Positions 23,121 through 35,462 of a stretch of 64,000 bases of DNA are shown piece by piece; positions within the stretch are counted from its first letter, which is position 1; every line of letters starts with the position of its first letter. The stretch comes from Heterotrichella gracilis (lineage: Eukaryota > Sar > Xanthophyceae > Tribonematales > Xanthonemataceae). The notes beneath the pieces were generated by a model, which did no database searches, was not told where the DNA came from, and saw only the letters and a program-made list of their open reading frames with translations. Position numbers and translations under genes: made by a program. The stretch spans positions 1 through 64,000 of the forward strand of contig JAULBX010012322.1 in NCBI GenBank assembly GCA_032358255.1, given 5' to 3'.

Positions 23121-24904
23121 GGTACAAGGGTTTCTGGTAGGGTGAAGAGGTATTGCAGGAATGGAAGGTGCAGGGTGAAATGCAGTGAGGGTGCAGGCAA
23201 GCAGCAAGGGTGCAGTTCGACCCTCAGAACTTCGACAGGGGACTGTTGCAGAGGCTGGCTTTTGTTCGGCAATGCCTGCTGTAGATGTGCCAAACGCATT
23301 AGCAAGCCACTTCACTGCCAAAGAACAGACTAGTGGCTGATAGTTGCAAGGAAAACACGCGTGTGTGGTGTAACCCGTACCAGTCGTAAAAGCTTGGCAA
23401 CAATATGCCCGTAAAACCGTGTAGGAAGATACACTACTACAGGCTCGACCTTCACGCGGCACTTGACCTCGCAGCCCACACTGCCACGGCTGAATGAAAG
23501 GGGTCAGTCAGTATCGAAAAGCGGACCACAACGTCAGATCATCCACTAAATTGGAAAACCGACTTTGCATACATGCATCAGGTGTGCACCATAAAACTGT
23601 GCATGCATAAGCGAAAACCGTATAGCGCCGCAGGTTACGAACCAAAGGTAGCGCTTCCATGTAAGTTAGCATCAATATACCTCTAAATACAACTTGTACG
23701 GTGCAAAAGGCTCATCTGGGTGTTGGCCAACTAGCCAGGGCAGTACTAGCACTAGTGTTCTCCCTGTGTCCCTGTGGTGCACCACATGTGAATTGGAGGG
23801 TACTGCACCACATGTGCGGAGAGGCCAGTTCCACTTGAAAGCGCGTGACTGAAACGCATGTGTAGAAACTCACCGTGCTTGCACTGCTGCACTCTACCGC
23901 GCGACCGCCTTGCTCGGAGGCTGTTCTACCCTTTGGGTGTGGGTCACATAGGTTGGTGGTGGACTCCGGCGCAACTTTACCAACAGTTCCAGCCACCTGT
24001 CCCACGCAAGTGTATGTGTGGATCCTGCCCCGGTGGGTGCGTGCCTGCCCAAACATATATGCGCTCTGTTACCAGCGGGCTTGGGTTTCTCCCGGGTACA
24101 TGTAACAAAGTGCCCGGCCAGGCTGGACGTTCTTAAAAGCCCTACAGGAGGGTTTGCAAGGGTCTGCATGCATATTATGCGATGTTGTTCTGGAACCGAT
24201 AACACAGCGTACGCCCAGGGTTGCAAACCAGCGTATTCCCCGCGAGGTTTAGAACACAGTGGCATCGGAGGAGCTTGGACCTTAAACAGTCTCTTGGTGA
24301 GCATGTGGCAGCTTCCGGGCCACCGCCATCTTGAGTGAGCTCCGAGTTAAAGGGGCCACACTTACGTGCACTTGTGTCCCAACAGTAGCAAGCACACGCA
24401 GAGTTGTGAACGGCCGCTATTTGAACCTCTTTTTCAAATTCTCTTCATAGCCGTACGGCTCCCACTTATACGTATGAGGCGTCTGCCCAACAGGGTACCC
24501 CGTGCACATGTGTGATGAGCTCTTGATCTCACGTGACTGAGTCCCAAAAGTTTGTAGATACTGGAAACCACAGCGGCGTCGTAGAAAAGTTTCACGGCGC
24601 ATGTAGCTTCAGCCCTTTAAGGTTGCCAACAAAATTTGCGTTACCTATCGTTATCAATCGCTACCAGGGTACACTATACCCGAGCTGCAGCCACACCAGG
24701 TTGGCGAACACTGTGCACATGTGATAGTAGACAGGATTCGCAGTGTAGTAGCAGTGGTAGTGGGCGGCGTTTGCACCGAGAGCAAGCTAACAGAGCGCCC
24801 ATCAAACCGCGGGCAGTGAACCCTGCAATCCATCAGCTGTGGTGCCAATCGCAGCTTGAGTACCGGTGTCGGAGTTGAGGCCGTTTTTTGAAAACTCATC
24901 ACAG
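22873..24904. other. Divergent intergenic region between lipase and HPP genes
   Basis: 2 kb between opposite start codons. The first 250 bases are the G-rich tandem repeat. Open frames at 22818-23462 and 23712-24304 (minus) have low-complexity or unremarkable translations and I do not call them. Confidence 0.5.
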
Positions 24905-26909
24905 ATGGCTGCCAAGGCGAAGTGGGTTGTGGAGGTGTACAGAGGAGACGAGCCCGCCACCCATAGTAAGGAGAAAACCCACAGCAAGCAGAAAACACAG
25001 CCAACCACCTCCAGTAGAGAGACCACGCAGCCAGCACACCCTGATGGCGCCACACACGAGCCACAGCCACAGCCATCCACTGCCCAAGCTGATGGCAGCT
25101 CCAGAGGCGGGATGAAGAGGGCTGGTTCGGTGCACAACCTGGCGGCAGACTCCTCCAATCATGGGGGCCAGGCGTTCTTCCTCCACCCCTCCCCACCAGC
25201 CAAGGACGAGGAGGTCATAGTCACCATAGAGCAGGACGACAGCTCCAAGTCCTGTGGCTGGCTCACGGTGCACTACTTCCGGAAGATGCGGGGCGGGGCG
25301 GACACCCCCCTCCCCAGGCCCAGCTGGATAGAGCTGCTGGCGTCCTGGGTGGGCGCCTTTCTGGGCATCCTGACTGTGTCAGGTCTCAATCAGGTGCTCA
25401 CCCCCACTGTCAAGCTCAACGTGCTGGTGCCCTCCTTTGGGGCCTCGGCGGTGCTCATCTTTGGGGTCATCGAGAGCAAAATGGCGCAGCCCCGCAACTT
25501 CATAGGTACGTCCCCAAGCCTTAAGGCTTAAAGCCCTGAACCCGCAACTCCATAAGTACCCTACGCGTAAATCCTAAAATCTAAAAACTAAGCCCTAACA
25601 GCTGGGGCTCATCTTTACACTGGGCGAGAGCAAGGTGGCACAGGCACCGCCAACTTTGTAGGTACCCAAAACTTTAATCCCCAGACCCTAAACTAACAGG
25701 GACCCCTGCTGTGCTCATGTTTAGAGTCGCCGAGAGCAAGGTGTTGCAGCACCGCAACTCCAAAAGTACCCTAAAACCTTAACCCTACATTGCTACATTC
25801 CAGAGGGGTGACTACTGCCTGGTGCCCAGGCATCGCAAACCCTAAACCCTATGCTTGATGCTGCACCAAGGGGTCTTCAGCCCACACACTAGGTCACCTA
25901 CGCCATGACTTGCACAAGCACCGTGGCACTGACACGACAACTCCTCTCTACCCCAGGTGGCCAGATCATTTCAGCTGTGGTGGGCGTGTGCACCCGGCTG
26001 GTGCTTCAGGACGTGGTGTGGCTGTCGGCCGCTGTGGGCATGTCGCTGGCGCTGGTGGCCATGCAGCTCACAAAAACCACCCACCCGCCAGGTGCGTGCA
26101 CGGCGCGAGGTCAGGGTTTCATTGCTCAGGGGTCAGGGTTTTCATTGGTTAACGCATCCAGCAACGTGGTGTGTAGTGGTCGGTTTGTGGGGCAGGGCAG
26201 GGTGGCAGTGGGTGTCCATTGTTGAGTGCGGAACCACACAGGGAGGTGGTGTGTGGTGAGCGGGAAGGCGGTGGGTGTGTTGCTGGCATTGCTGGTCATG
26301 CAGCTCACAGGCGACCACTCACCTGCCAGTGCATGCATTGGGGGGGCAGGGGTTCTCATTAGGCAGTGCATGCGCTCAGCGATTTTTTATCGCTTGTGTG
26401 TGGGACAGAGGCGATGGGGATTTGATAGCCATACCCATGGTTTTCATCAATTTAGGAGACATGATCGATGCGGCATGTATACCGGTAGCCTTGAGGGGTG
26501 AATGTCATGCAAAGTGGTTTGGGTGTTGGATGTGGTTTTTTCTAGGGCAGCAGGCTGGTAATGGCGTGTCAATTTATGGCAGTGGCAATCCATCATGGCA
26601 TTGAGCTTGAAATAACAATCACCTGCATTAAATAGATGCCAAACTCCGCACAGAAGCAAAATTAGCAGACAGTGTCAGGACATGCATATCGCATGATCAC
26701 GAAGGGTGCAAATGCTAATCCCGGGTGCCTGTTTGCATGTTGCAGGTGGAGCAACAGCGCTGATTGCCGCCTCTGCCCACAACATCGGCACGTGGCACGG
26801 CTTCGCGTTTGTGCTGAGCGTGGTGGTGGGCAGCTTTGCCATGCTGGCGGTGGCGCTCACGGTCAACAACTTTGTCCCACACCGGCGGTACCCGACCTTT
26901 TGGTGGTGA
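24905..26909 (+). CDS. HPP-family integral membrane protein (possible plastid nitrite transporter)
   Basis: Exons 24905-25505, 25957-26091, 26746-26909; 299 aa, in phase. A hydrophilic Ser/Thr/Gln-rich N-terminal region of about 125 residues precedes a basic stretch and four hydrophobic segments: ELLASWVGAFLGILTVSG, NVLVPSFGASAVLIFGV, the VWLSAAVGMSLALVAMQL region and FAFVLSVVVGSFAMLAVAL. The family signature HPP is in THPPGGATAL, spanning the exon 2-3 junction. Plant members act in chloroplast nitrite transport, so that role is possible but inferred. Translation starts at the first ATG; an upstream in-frame GTG exists. Both introns and the 3' flank contain copies of exon ends. Confidence 0.87.
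25601..25770 (+). repeat. Two echoes of HPP exon 1 donor edge
   Basis: 25601-25665 and 25709-25770 each copy the last ~65 bases of exon 1 (CTCATCTTT..., GAGAGCAAG, CACCGC/CGCAACT, then the donor GTAC). They are separated by CCCTAAA-like stretches; a shorter scrap is at 25543-25563. Reading frame is lost. Confidence 0.88.
26262..26334 (+). repeat. Echo of HPP exon 2 donor edge
   Basis: Copy of the stretch coding for LVAMQLT (shared GTCATGCAGCTCACA) with an altered downstream part; lies in intron 2. Confidence 0.7.
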
Positions 26910-27250
26910 GCGAGGAGCAGTGCGCTGCGCTGGAGAGAGAGAGAGAGGGGTTCTGCTTGCGCCAAACCCTTTTGAGCAATAGGTGGGGTGACAGACCGTT
27001 ATCACAGTAACCATCAGTAGGTTGAAGTGAGGGGTGTGATGGCATTGGTGCCATGCTGGTGGTGGCGTTGATGGTCAACAATTTTGTGCCACATCGGCGG
27101 TACGCAACCTTTTGGTGGTGAGCGAGGAGCATGCTGCACTGAGAGAGGGAGAGAGAGATGCAGGCATCGCAAGGTTATGCTTTGATGTTGTACAGTGAGA
27201 GGTTCAGAGAGGCGTTCTGCTTGGACCAAGCCTCCTTGACCAACAGCTAG
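26822..27250 (+). repeat. Tandem duplication of HPP last exon end and 3' UTR
   Basis: 27026-27250 repeats 26822-26960: the AMLAVALTVNNFVPHRR-coding stretch, the stop context TTTTGGTGGTGAGCGAGGAGC, the GA-rich run and the TTCTGCTTG...CC downstream sequence. Several substitutions; the second copy is past the stop. Confidence 0.92.
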
Positions 27251-28428
27251 GACGCTTGACCATTTCACAGCAGTAGGCACCAGGCACATCAGTAGGCAAT
27301 GGGGGCGGGGCGATGGGTTTGGTGCAAGTTTATAGAGCAATAGGCTGGTTTTTGAGACCGCGCTTATCTTTTAGTTTACCAGTGGGCGACTTGGCTGAGT
27401 TTTAGGGGTTGGGTTTAGGGGTCACCTTTTTTGTTCACCAGCGCATGGGTTTGAACCATTTTTGTCTGACCTGGTCAGTTTGAGGGATTACTTTAATTAC
27501 ATTAGTTTCAAGCGGCAGCAGTAGAGCAGGAGTATAGGAGAGAAGGTACGCGTCACAATAAGTTTGCACGGCTTAGAGCATCCCTGCAACGTGTGCCACC
27601 AAGTGTTTCAAGTTCGCAATTATGAATAGAATAGAATAGGATAATAACGTACCCGTCGCGCCCCAGAGGGACTTGAGTGTTTTTATTAGTGAGGAAAGTC
27701 CCCATTGTGGAACAGACTGGGTGGCAGGAGTATAGGAGAGAAGGTAGGCCATAGAATAATCCTTTGGACTGTTTAGTGCAATTCGCATTCCGTATGCCAC
27801 TGAGGGTTTCAAGTCCGCAATTTTGACGGTTGAGACGTAACCATGCAAAACTGTTTTTGGTGGAAGTCGTCATTGTGCACATGCAACAGATTGGTTGGCA
27901 GCTCAAGTTTAGATACCACCTCAGCCACTACAGCGACTTTCCATGATTTCCCCAGCCATAACGGGTACATAAATGCACCTCAGTTGATTCCACTTTGAAC
28001 CCGGGTTTTGAACCACGATGGAAATGGACACGGCTAGTTGCTAGTGCCGTTGGGGCACTCAGTGGTCGCAGCCTCATATCCTTGTGGCATCTGCCACAAA
28101 CAGCTTGGCCCCAGTAATTGGGCACTTCGCTTGTGTATGTTGCAACAACGGTTTAAACCCTACAGGGTTCAGTATGATGTAGGATGTAATACGTGAACGA
28201 AACGAGTGGCCTGAGTTCCACACTGCCTGCCAGCAATACCAGCAGGCAGCCGCAGAGCTGCAACCATACAAAGCCCAACGCTTGCTCCAACACACCAAAC
28301 CACCCCGAGAACCTGTATCTAGTCTCAACCAGAGGTTACATCCTATTCTTACCAAGCTTGTGACAGCTGCCACAATAGCCCCCGCTTTTGCTCCTGCTCA
28401 ATCACAATTGAAAACAAGTGTAGACGAC
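26910..28428. other. Intergenic region between HPP and PDX1 genes
   Basis: After the duplicated HPP 3' end, 27527-27620 and 27721-27826 form a second direct repeat (GCAGGAGTATAGGAGAGAAGG at the start, TTTCAAGT[TC]CGCAATT at the end). No gene supported. The PDX1 promoter should lie near 28200-28428. Confidence 0.5.
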
Positions 28429-31371
28429 ATGGCTGAGGCACAGACAGGAACCTTTGCCGTGAAGGTAAGTAACCCACCTCCTTCCACCAACCCTTTGCTC
28501 CTAACCCACCTTGTTGCACGGCTTGCCAGCCACCTTCCACTGGGTGTGCATCTTGTGGGCGTTTCCTGGCGTCGCTAGTGTGGCTGCGGAGACTGAGGTA
28601 GGGGTGTGGGTGCAGGTTGGGCTCGCACAGATGCTCAAGGGCGGTGTGATCATGGACGTGACAACAGCAGAGGAGGCAAGGATCGCAGAGGAGGCTGGTG
28701 CCGTGGCTGTTATGGCCTTGGAGCGCGTGCCTGCTGACATCCGCAAGGACGGTGGCGTGGCACGGATGAGCGACCCAACTATTATCAAGGAAATCCAGGA
28801 GGCCGTCACTATCCCAGTTATGGCCAAGGCCCGCATCGGACACTACGTGGAGGCCCAAATACTGGAGGCACTTGGCATCGACTACATCGACGAGTCTGAG
28901 GTGAGCAAGGGTTTAGTGCAGCCTCCAGTCATCTGATAGTAGTGGTTTTTACAGGCAAAGTCGTTGCACGGTGTTCTGAGGTCTTTCATATTGGAGTTTG
29001 TTTTGCAAGTGGAATAGCATATGGTACTGGCTGCGGTGGCATCGAAGCACCGCCCTGCGGTTTGCGCATGTCCGTGTCTCCATGGCGTGCCACGTCACTC
29101 TGACCAACGATGGCCGTTTTTAAACAAGTGTGTGAGGCATAGCCCGCTTCCTCGCTTTAACAGTATCGTGAGGTGCCTCGGCCTCTCGTTGGGTTCCTCA
29201 GAAGGCTGTTGTCCCTCGTGCTTTTGCCCTCCACACAGCCTTGAAGCCACTGTTGACTGCCCACCCCACCCCCCCACAGCAGCCACCCCCTTGCACCCAT
29301 ACCCACCCCACACCCTTCCTGCTGCACACTCTTTACCTATTCTGTTAACCCTTGTCCTAAGCCCCTCATTCCTTTCCCTCACCCATTTTAATCCACCCCA
29401 CCACCACCACTCACCCCCCATCCCCCCACCCAGGTGCTCACCCCTGCCGACGACCTGCACCACATCAACAAGCACAGCTACAAGGTGCCCTTTGTGTGCG
29501 GGTGCCGGGACCTGGGTGAGGCCCTGCGGCGCATCGCTGAGGGAGCCGCCATGATCCGCACAAAGGTAAGCACCTCACCTATTGCATACCGCTGCGCCAG
29601 TCTGTACAAAGGTAACCCTCCCACCACTTGCCCTGATTTCACTGCACCAACCCTTGGTGGCGCATGGCTGGTACGGTCCTCCTTGCAACGCATTGACCCT
29701 AGCTCATTGACATTGGCGGGGATATCCCCCATAGGCATTATTATTTGAGAACGGGCATGGGTGCATGCACGGCTCATACACCCGCCCGCCATTCCACCAC
29801 CCGTGTGTGGCGAGCTGGCAACGGCCATGGGGTAACCCGTAACCCTAAATTTATAAATCCACCTGTGCAGGGCGAGGCTGGCACCGGCAACGTGGTTGAG
29901 GCAGTGCGCCACTGCCGGGCGGTGATGGGCGCCATCCGCCAGCTTCAGACCATTGACGATGATGAGCTGTACGTGTATGCCAAGGAGATCAGGGCGCCGG
30001 TGGAGCTGGTGCGCCAAACGAAGATCCTGGGGAGGTGCGTGGCATCACAAGGGTCGTTTGGGAGGTTTAAGGGTTTGACTAGGGTGTATCAGGTGACGCT
30101 GGGAGTGGTGGTGGGGTGTCATGGGTATGCGGGGGTCATTGAAGATGGCGAGCTGTATGTGTATGCCAAAGAGATCAAGGCGCCAAACGAAGATCCTGGG
30201 GAGGTGCGTGGCGTGATTGGGGTTGCTTGTGAGTGGTTAGCAGGTGGCGCTGGGCGGTGGGGTGGCTTGCGAACGAGCATGTGAGTGCTGGTGGGTGCCA
30301 CGGGGTGTTTCATATATTCACGTTGAAACCCAGACCGCGAAATCAGTTGGAGTCTAACAGTTCGCAGAAGCGGTACTGTTTTCAATCATGGCTGTTCCTT
30401 GAATGTATCGAAGGTAAACAGCAATGGCACAGTTTGAGCTGCAGCAAGGAACGCCCGTGTTTTTGTCTTCAATGCCCGTTTCCTCTCCAAGAAACGGGAA
30501 ACTGGGATGCTGGGGTTTGTGCATCTCCATTGCTGTTCCCAGGTGCTCGGCGCGGCGCTACATGCAGTCGCCGCGCCATGCTCCGCATCACGGCCACAGA
30601 ATCCTGTTGACTCGCCCACCAACCCCGCGCTTTCCTCTTGCAGGTTGCCGGTGGTCAACTTTGCGGCAGGCGGTGTGGCCACGCCCGCTGACGCCGCGCT
30701 CATGATGCAGATGGGCATGGACGGCGTGTTTGTGGGGTCGGGCATCTTCAAGAGCGGGGACCCAGCCAAGCGCGCACGCGCCATCGTGCAGGTGCGTGCT
30801 TAAATCCTAACTTTTAAAAAATAACTCTAAGATGGGGTGTTTAGGAGTGGGGACCCCGCCAAACGCGCACGCGCCATCGTGCAGGTGGGCGGGAAACCCC
30901 AGACGTCGAAGCAAAACCCTATATTCACAAATTGTTGCAGATTGGGGACTTGGTTGGCCGAGGGCGCACGTGCCATCATGCAGTTTTACGTATTAATACT
31001 GTGATATAATGTATGGATATACGCTCGTCGCACTTATGCCAAGAAAACCACCATCGGGCGCTACCCCACTCCCAAACCGCGGTCGCATCCTGTCCGTGAA
31101 AACTCTCCCCAGGGGCATCCACGATCTCCCACCCTCATGCTGATGGGTCCCTTGTGCATCACGGATTGACCCACTGCACCGACTCGTAACACTTGCATTC
31201 CCTTCCGTCTCATGCTGATGCTACCATGCATTCCCCCCCTTGTGCCAGGCTGTGACCCACTACAACGACCCCAAAATCCTAGCAGAGGTGTCCTGCGGCC
31301 TGGGGGAGCCAATGGTGGGGATCGACTGCCGCGCAGAGGGGTTCAACTCGTACGCTGCCCGGTCGGAGTAG
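28429..31371 (+). CDS. PDX1: Pyridoxal 5'-phosphate synthase, PDX1/SnzP subunit
   Basis: Exons 28429-28464, 28616-28900, 29434-29565, 29871-30034, 30644-30791, 31249-31371; 295 aa, the family's usual length. PDX1 builds pyridoxal 5'-phosphate from a pentose phosphate, glyceraldehyde 3-phosphate and ammonia delivered by the PDX2 glutaminase. The two catalytic lysines are present at the right spacing: K83 in MAKARIGH and K151 in MIRTKGEAGTGN, 68 residues apart as in bacterial PdxS (81 and 149). Other signatures: [75 protein letters not shown]. No targeting peptide, so cytosolic. The 12-codon first exon has an ordinary GTAAGT donor. Confidence 0.97.
30125..30215 (+). repeat. Echo of PDX1 exon 4 donor edge
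   Basis: Copies GATGATGAGCTGTACGTG...ATCCTGGGGAGGTGCGTGGC from 29955-30040. Twelve to thirteen bases are missing between two GCGCC copies, consistent with slippage between short repeats. Confidence 0.92.
30838..30890 (+). repeat. Echo of PDX1 exon 5 donor edge
   Basis: Copies GGGGACCC[AC]GCCAA[GA]CGCGCACGCG and CATCGTGCAGGTG from 30757-30793. A third, weaker copy may be at 30945-30985. Confidence 0.88.
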
Positions 31372-33037
31372 GGTATGGGAGCGGAAATCCTAGGAAGGGT
31401 TGCCACACGCTCAGGGGAGAGTGGGGATAATTCTGGGGGGAAGGGGCAGAGCGGCGGGAAAATAGAGGAGGGATAACCCTATGGAATGGTCAGCGCAATA
31501 CCGGGCTGTGGCTGCGTTACATTGAAGCTGGGGTTGGATGCGTATGCGTGGCACAGCCGCTGCAGGCTTTAGGGTGTGGGGTAGGGGCTGCCTTGGGGGC
31601 TTGAGCTCAAGGCAGCGCACTTGGGTTTGGGGGGTTCCCTAGGGTTTGGGTGGACATTGTAAGGGTTCTGTGATGCCACCGAGGTGGCTGCAAGGTTAGG
31701 GTGTGCACAATTGCTCACTGCCATCGCGGTGTCAGGATTTTCACAGAGGCAGTTGGGGCATGCAGGAGTCTGAGGAGAGGGTGCTTTGCTACGGTTCCAC
31801 ATTGCGCAGACTTATCTACATGCATGCCTGGCTGCGGCAATGCGCTGCGTGCGCTTATGCTTTTAATACCCAGTCTGGAAAGGCCTTGATATCACAGGGT
31901 TCTGTCCTTGATGCTGTGCAGTACTCTTATCCCTCAGGTTAGCAGGGCCATCGTGCTAAGGTACATTAAATCTTGGACCGCGGTTCTGCAATATCCAAGT
32001 GTTGAATGACGTATACAGCACGCCGGCTTGTTTATGTCATTTCTCTGAGTTATTTTCCAGGCGCCATTTGGTGTGCGTAGTCTTGACTAATGAACGGCCA
32101 CTGTGCTGCAGTGTGACATTCAACTACTGTAAAATGCAAGCAAAACGCCTTTATGGTAATTAATCGTACGTCCCAAACTGCAAACCATAGGGCCTCTGTG
32201 AGTCATGATGAGGCCCAGCCAGCGGCTTGACGAGTGGCTCATGGCACAATGCGACCACGATGTGCCGTGCGGGTTGATGATAGTGATGCCCTCACCCTTC
32301 TCACGATGATCGCCAGCTGGACTTTGCGGGGAAATCCTTTGCATCTATAGAGAAAATTTTCAAAGCAAAATTTGAAAGTTTAATCAAGAAATCGTCACAC
32401 AGTGTGGAAAATACATCATGATACCCCTTTGAAAGGAAAATCTGTCCAACCCCTGGTGAGTTTCAACTTAGTCAGCATTGAATCAGTTCCAAGCTCAATT
32501 ATAAGCTTTGACCAATAAATTGAAACCTCACTGGTACAGGTCCTGGAAACTGGAAGGCAAGCACCAATGGAAAATATAAGCTTATCACAACAAATCGCAA
32601 ATTGCAATGCAGGCACAAGTTAGCGCAAAGACACCCCTCCCCATATCTACCATCATGGCATGTTCACTGAGACCCTAACTTAGGGCCTAAGCCCAGTGCT
32701 GGTCCATATGCCACCCCCATCCCTTGGCTGTTACCTCAAGTATTCAACACCTCATGGCGTGTGCACTTTGTAAGCTCAAAGCCAGTTCTCATGCCACCTC
32801 CATCCTTGGCTGTTACCTCAATCATTTGACCCCTCATTCCCGAGCAAGTGAAGCAATTCTGTGCAAACTGGGACCATCTTCGCCTTCAACCCCTCACATT
32901 CTGAGACAAAACACGACCAACCAGGCCCGTTCCCCGCCACAACTCTACACCCCACACGTGTATTGTGCACAACCGGCCACCCCCCCCAACCACCATCCCC
33001 TATCCCACACCAGCCACACACCCCCACCCACCCACAT
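31372..33037. other. Convergent intergenic region, PDX1 and mTERF-like 3' flanks
   Basis: No supported gene. TTTAGGG-type fragments at 31567-31650. A C-rich stretch at 32940-33040 borders the mTERF-like stop codon. Confidence 0.45.
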
Positions 33038-35462
33038 TTACCCCTCGCGCTCAATGCTGCTGGGCATCCCCGCCGCCTCCATCCCCAGCACCATCCCCGG
33101 GTTTGCCACCAGCGCCGCCACCGGGTCACATTTTGGCATCAGCCGCCGAATCTCGGCGAGTACCGCGTGTATGTCGGCTTGCAGCAGGGCAGGCTCTCGA
33201 GTGATGAGTGCGGGGATGTCCACACCGGGAAGCGCCTCCCTGCAAATGTGTGCAATGATGTCTGGGGGGATAGGATAGGATACTTGCAAGTGCAACCAAT
33301 GTAGAATATAAGGGAGAGCGCCTGCAAGGCCTTTCCCTCCCCTATTCAGTGTTATACCCAGGGTAGCCATACTTGGCCCAGCCTGTCTGTGGCACGCGCT
33401 TCCCCTTCACATGCAGGCAAACCCTCCTTTCTAGGTTCTCCTAGGTCTGCCACCCTTGTCAAGGGTTGTATCCCTCACCTGAACTCCTCCACCTGCGCGT
33501 GCACCTCCTCCGGATCTAGCTGGCTGATGAGTGAGGGGCAGCGGGACAGCAAGTCACCCAGGTCAGTGCCGGGCAGGGCAGCCTTCAGGGCTACCAACTG
33601 AGCAGCCAAGGCCTGAAAAGGGTGGGAGGGTGGTGATCACGGGTGGGTGCATTGCAGAGGGCGGGGTGGGGTGGGGATAGACTAAACAAACCTACAGGGA
33701 CACAGCTTTAGTGTCCCTGATCACCCTGTGTTTAAACCCTGCTTGTGGTTGAACCCTACTTGTGGGTCGCCAACCAGCATCAGCACCCGCCTGGCCTGGA
33801 CTCTCCCCAATGCCCTACCAATACCCTGCCAAAAACCCTTGTCAGTGTTTTGCTGACCAACTCCAGCACCGTCCGGACCTGCATCTGCTGCAATACCCTA
33901 CCAACTCCCACCTAACCCCTTCTTATAACCCTACCCTACCCTTATCAATGTGTCCCTGACCAACGCCAGCACCAGCACCAGCCTGGCTTGGACCTCACCC
34001 AGCACCCTTCCTAAACCCTACCCGACCCTTACCTGCATGCCCCTGACCAGCTCCAGCACCAGGCGAGCCTGCAGCTGCTGCAGAACCCAACCGATACCCT
34101 AACGCACTCTAACAAAAAACCCTACCCCACTCGTACCTGCGTGTCCCTGACCAGCTCCAGCACCAGTCTTGCCTGCAGCCGCTCCAATCGTGCCACCAAG
34201 TCAGGCAGCAGCACAGCCAGCTCATTCAGCTTGGCATCCACATGGGGCAGGTCCTGCAAGAAGGCAAGGACACTGGCTGAAGTCAGGGGTAATGGGAATG
34301 CAGGAAAGCGCGGGTGTGGTGTTATGGTGCCTGTGGCGGCATCGTGCCTAGGCTGGGGATCGACTTTGCAAGGAGTGCTGTCTTGATGTGACATTGGCTG
34401 CGTTTGCCATCACATGAATGAACTGGGTACCCAAACCCACCCTGGTACATAACCCTAGAAACCCTTTAAAAAACCAGTAAACGAGGGTTTACTGGTGAAC
34501 CTACCACGTCCAGCTCCCTGGCCACATACATCTTCATCAACTGCAAGGATGCGCTGCCATCCCACTGCAGGTTGCGCTCATTGGTTTGGAAGCCAATGGC
34601 CCAGGGGGTGGCCTCGGGGGACACTGACAAGGGGAGAGGGGTGTCGGAGGGGGTGGCGCCACACCTGACCTGCGGGGTGCAGAGGGTTGTGTCTCGAGGC
34701 TGGCATTTGAGTTAGAGGTTGGGCAGAGGCAGCCAGCATCTTCACGGCATGCATTTCAACCCAACACCATCCACTTAATCCAATACACGCATCGCTGCCA
34801 CTTTGGGATGTCTACTTATGCCTTGTGCCTGAGGAAAAGCAAGGTGTCTTCTGGTTGTGCCACAGCAGTCTGGGTGGCACCTCCCTCGTCTGGTGCGAGG
34901 TTACCTGCAGGTGAGGGGCATTACCCTGGACCCTAAACCCAAAAGCCGACTCACCTGGTGCGAGGTTGCTTGCAGGCGTCCAGAAGGGGAGCGCTGGCGG
35001 GGCGTGGGTGCTTTGGGAGGGCTGGGTACCAGTGGACAGAGGTGCGCATGCCTTGGTGCTGCCTGGGTGATCGCCTGAGGCAGTGGCAGGGCACAGTTGG
35101 GCAACATGGGTGCGCGATGGTGGGGCAAAGGTGGCATCTTGGATACTACTTTTGTGCGGGGGGTTGGGGGTGGCAGGGGCACCTGCCTTAGGGGCAGTGC
35201 TGGGCAAGCTTGTAGGGGCGATGGCAAGCAGGGAAACATCTAGTTGGACTAACTTTAGTAAAATGACGAGCTGCGGAGCCGTGGTCGGTTGCCCAACCTG
35301 TATGCATGCATATATGCTGGCATGCCATGCCATCGTTGTTGGCCTGAACATTCGGGTTGGACTCAATTACTAACTAATACCTACTTGAGGCGTGTAAATA
35401 AGTGTCGGAACAAGTCGTGATACACGACTCACCGGTCCAGCCAAATGCAACGCCCGCGCCAT
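33038..35462 (-). CDS. mTERF-like helical-repeat protein, probably organellar
   Basis: Exons (minus): 35462-35433, 35297-34955, 34623-34505, 34253-34137, 33612-33479, 33239-33038; 314 aa, all in phase. The 10-codon first exon (MARALHLAGP) has a GTGAGT donor; alternatively translation begins at the ATG at 35351 with the 35297 junction unspliced (322 aa). After an Ala/Pro/Ser-rich N-terminal third there are three repeats of about 33 residues with the pattern LPG-x-D-[LI]...L-x-x-[RE]-x-P-x-L-[LI]: ALPGTDLGDLLSRCPSLI, ALPGVDIPALITREPALL, LMPKCDPVAALVANPGMV. This is the helical pattern of mTERF-type proteins, which bind organellar nucleic acid. Family assignment is by pattern only. The intron before exon 5 is an array of degenerate copies of exon 4's end. 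Confidence 0.65.
33765..34136 (-). repeat. Array of four degenerate echoes of mTERF-like exon 4 donor edge
   Basis: Copies of the CCTGACCAGCTCCAGCACCAG...GCCTGCAGC... edge start near 33770, 33850, 33946 and 34027, upstream in plus coordinates of the real edge at 34137. Each carries the GACCA[GA]CTCCAGCACC core and CCCTAACCC-like spacers. Period about 80-100 bases. Confidence 0.88.

Noticed and set aside
22818-23462. 214-codon minus frame with a His run
   Set aside because: Produced by the G-rich tandem repeat upstream of the lipase; the in-phase lipase start at 22872 is in a different, supported frame.
32120-32344. 74-codon minus frame downstream of PDX1
   Set aside because: Reads like a possible terminal exon but no upstream exon in phase could be found; left uncalled.
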